Shown here piece by piece: positions 63,976 through 64,000 of a stretch of 64,000 nt of DNA. The position numbers were made by a program, and so were the translations under genes. Below the pieces are notes generated by a model, which was not told where the DNA came from, made no database searches, and was given only the letters and a program-made list of their open reading frames with translations. Origin of the DNA: RCIO01 sp035555795 (GTDB taxonomy: Bacteria; Pseudomonadota; Alphaproteobacteria; Rhizobiales; Rhizobiaceae); assembly GCA_035555795.1 (NCBI GenBank), contig DATMGE010000082.1, positions 48,319-112,318 of the forward strand. The letters are read 5' to 3'. How positions within the stretch are numbered: position 1 is the stretch's first letter; each line of letters starts with the position of its first letter.

Positions 63976-64000
63976 CGCCGCACCTCGGCCCTGCGGGACC

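Overview
The window is a dense, GC-rich chromosomal segment of an alphaproteobacterium, most likely Rhizobiales (Hyphomicrobiales) and closest in flavour to Phyllobacteriaceae such as Mesorhizobium or Aminobacter. The genus is inference. Support comes from the combination of an invasion-associated locus B protein, a DUF1476 protein (the alphaproteobacterial F-ATPase zeta inhibitor), a separate PurS subunit, a suf operon with a candidate Irr/ICE-box, two candidate sigma-EcfG general-stress promoters, and a rhizobial-looking intergenic palindrome. Nearly everything is core chromosome: I see no integrase, transposase, prophage or CRISPR.

Layout. 1-5171: periplasmic glucan cluster opgG, a 52-codon ORF, opgH, opgC. 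5262-10155: ccdA, then glmU and glmS (UDP-GlcNAc supply) and a DUF502 membrane protein. 10143-16118: recG facing sdhE-mfd. 16115-22555: a FrnE-like thiol oxidoreductase with a peptide-binding protein, an IalB-family secreted protein, and RNase E with a His/Asp-rich insertion. 23158-29665: cell-wall genes (AmiC-type amidase, PBP1A, M23 endopeptidase) around prfB, which has an intact programmed +1 frameshift site. 29823-37757: a 24-residue membrane peptide behind a sigma-EcfG-type promoter, a one-cysteine peroxiredoxin, a large AsmA-like protein, tyrS, anmK, an acetyltransferase and a hydrolase.

37758-45648 holds the Fe-S assembly operon: a NifS/IscS-type desulfurase, sufB, sufC, sufD, sufS, sufT, an ETF-beta lysine methyltransferase-like gene and sufA. 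It is preceded by a promoter overlapped by a candidate Irr box. Short hairpins with the same seven-base loop lie exactly 17 nt before the start codons of both sufB and sufA. 45709-54111 holds tfoX, a DEAD-box helicase, nadK, tRNA-Thr(TGT), small membrane proteins, a DUF3008 gene with a sigma-EcfG-type promoter, nhaA, rpsD, ttcA and a Bcr/CflA exporter.

60934 down to 54219 is a single-direction run: purC, purS, a 51-codon ORF, purQ, a lipoprotein, a Pr6Pr-type membrane protein, purL, bolA, a basic protein, a secreted protein and grxD, ended by a 15-bp-stem terminator. It mixes purine synthesis (PurSQL complex) with the BolA/monothiol-glutaredoxin pair of Fe-S trafficking. The window ends with DUF1476, an AlkD-like protein, a 3-hydroxyisobutyrate-dehydrogenase-type reductase and an amino-acid ABC permease.

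The observations I would check first are the unannotated-size ORFs coupled to opgH and purQ, the EcfG-controlled micropeptide, the paired suf leader hairpins, and the RNase E insertion. All function calls come from reading the sequence; no database search was run.
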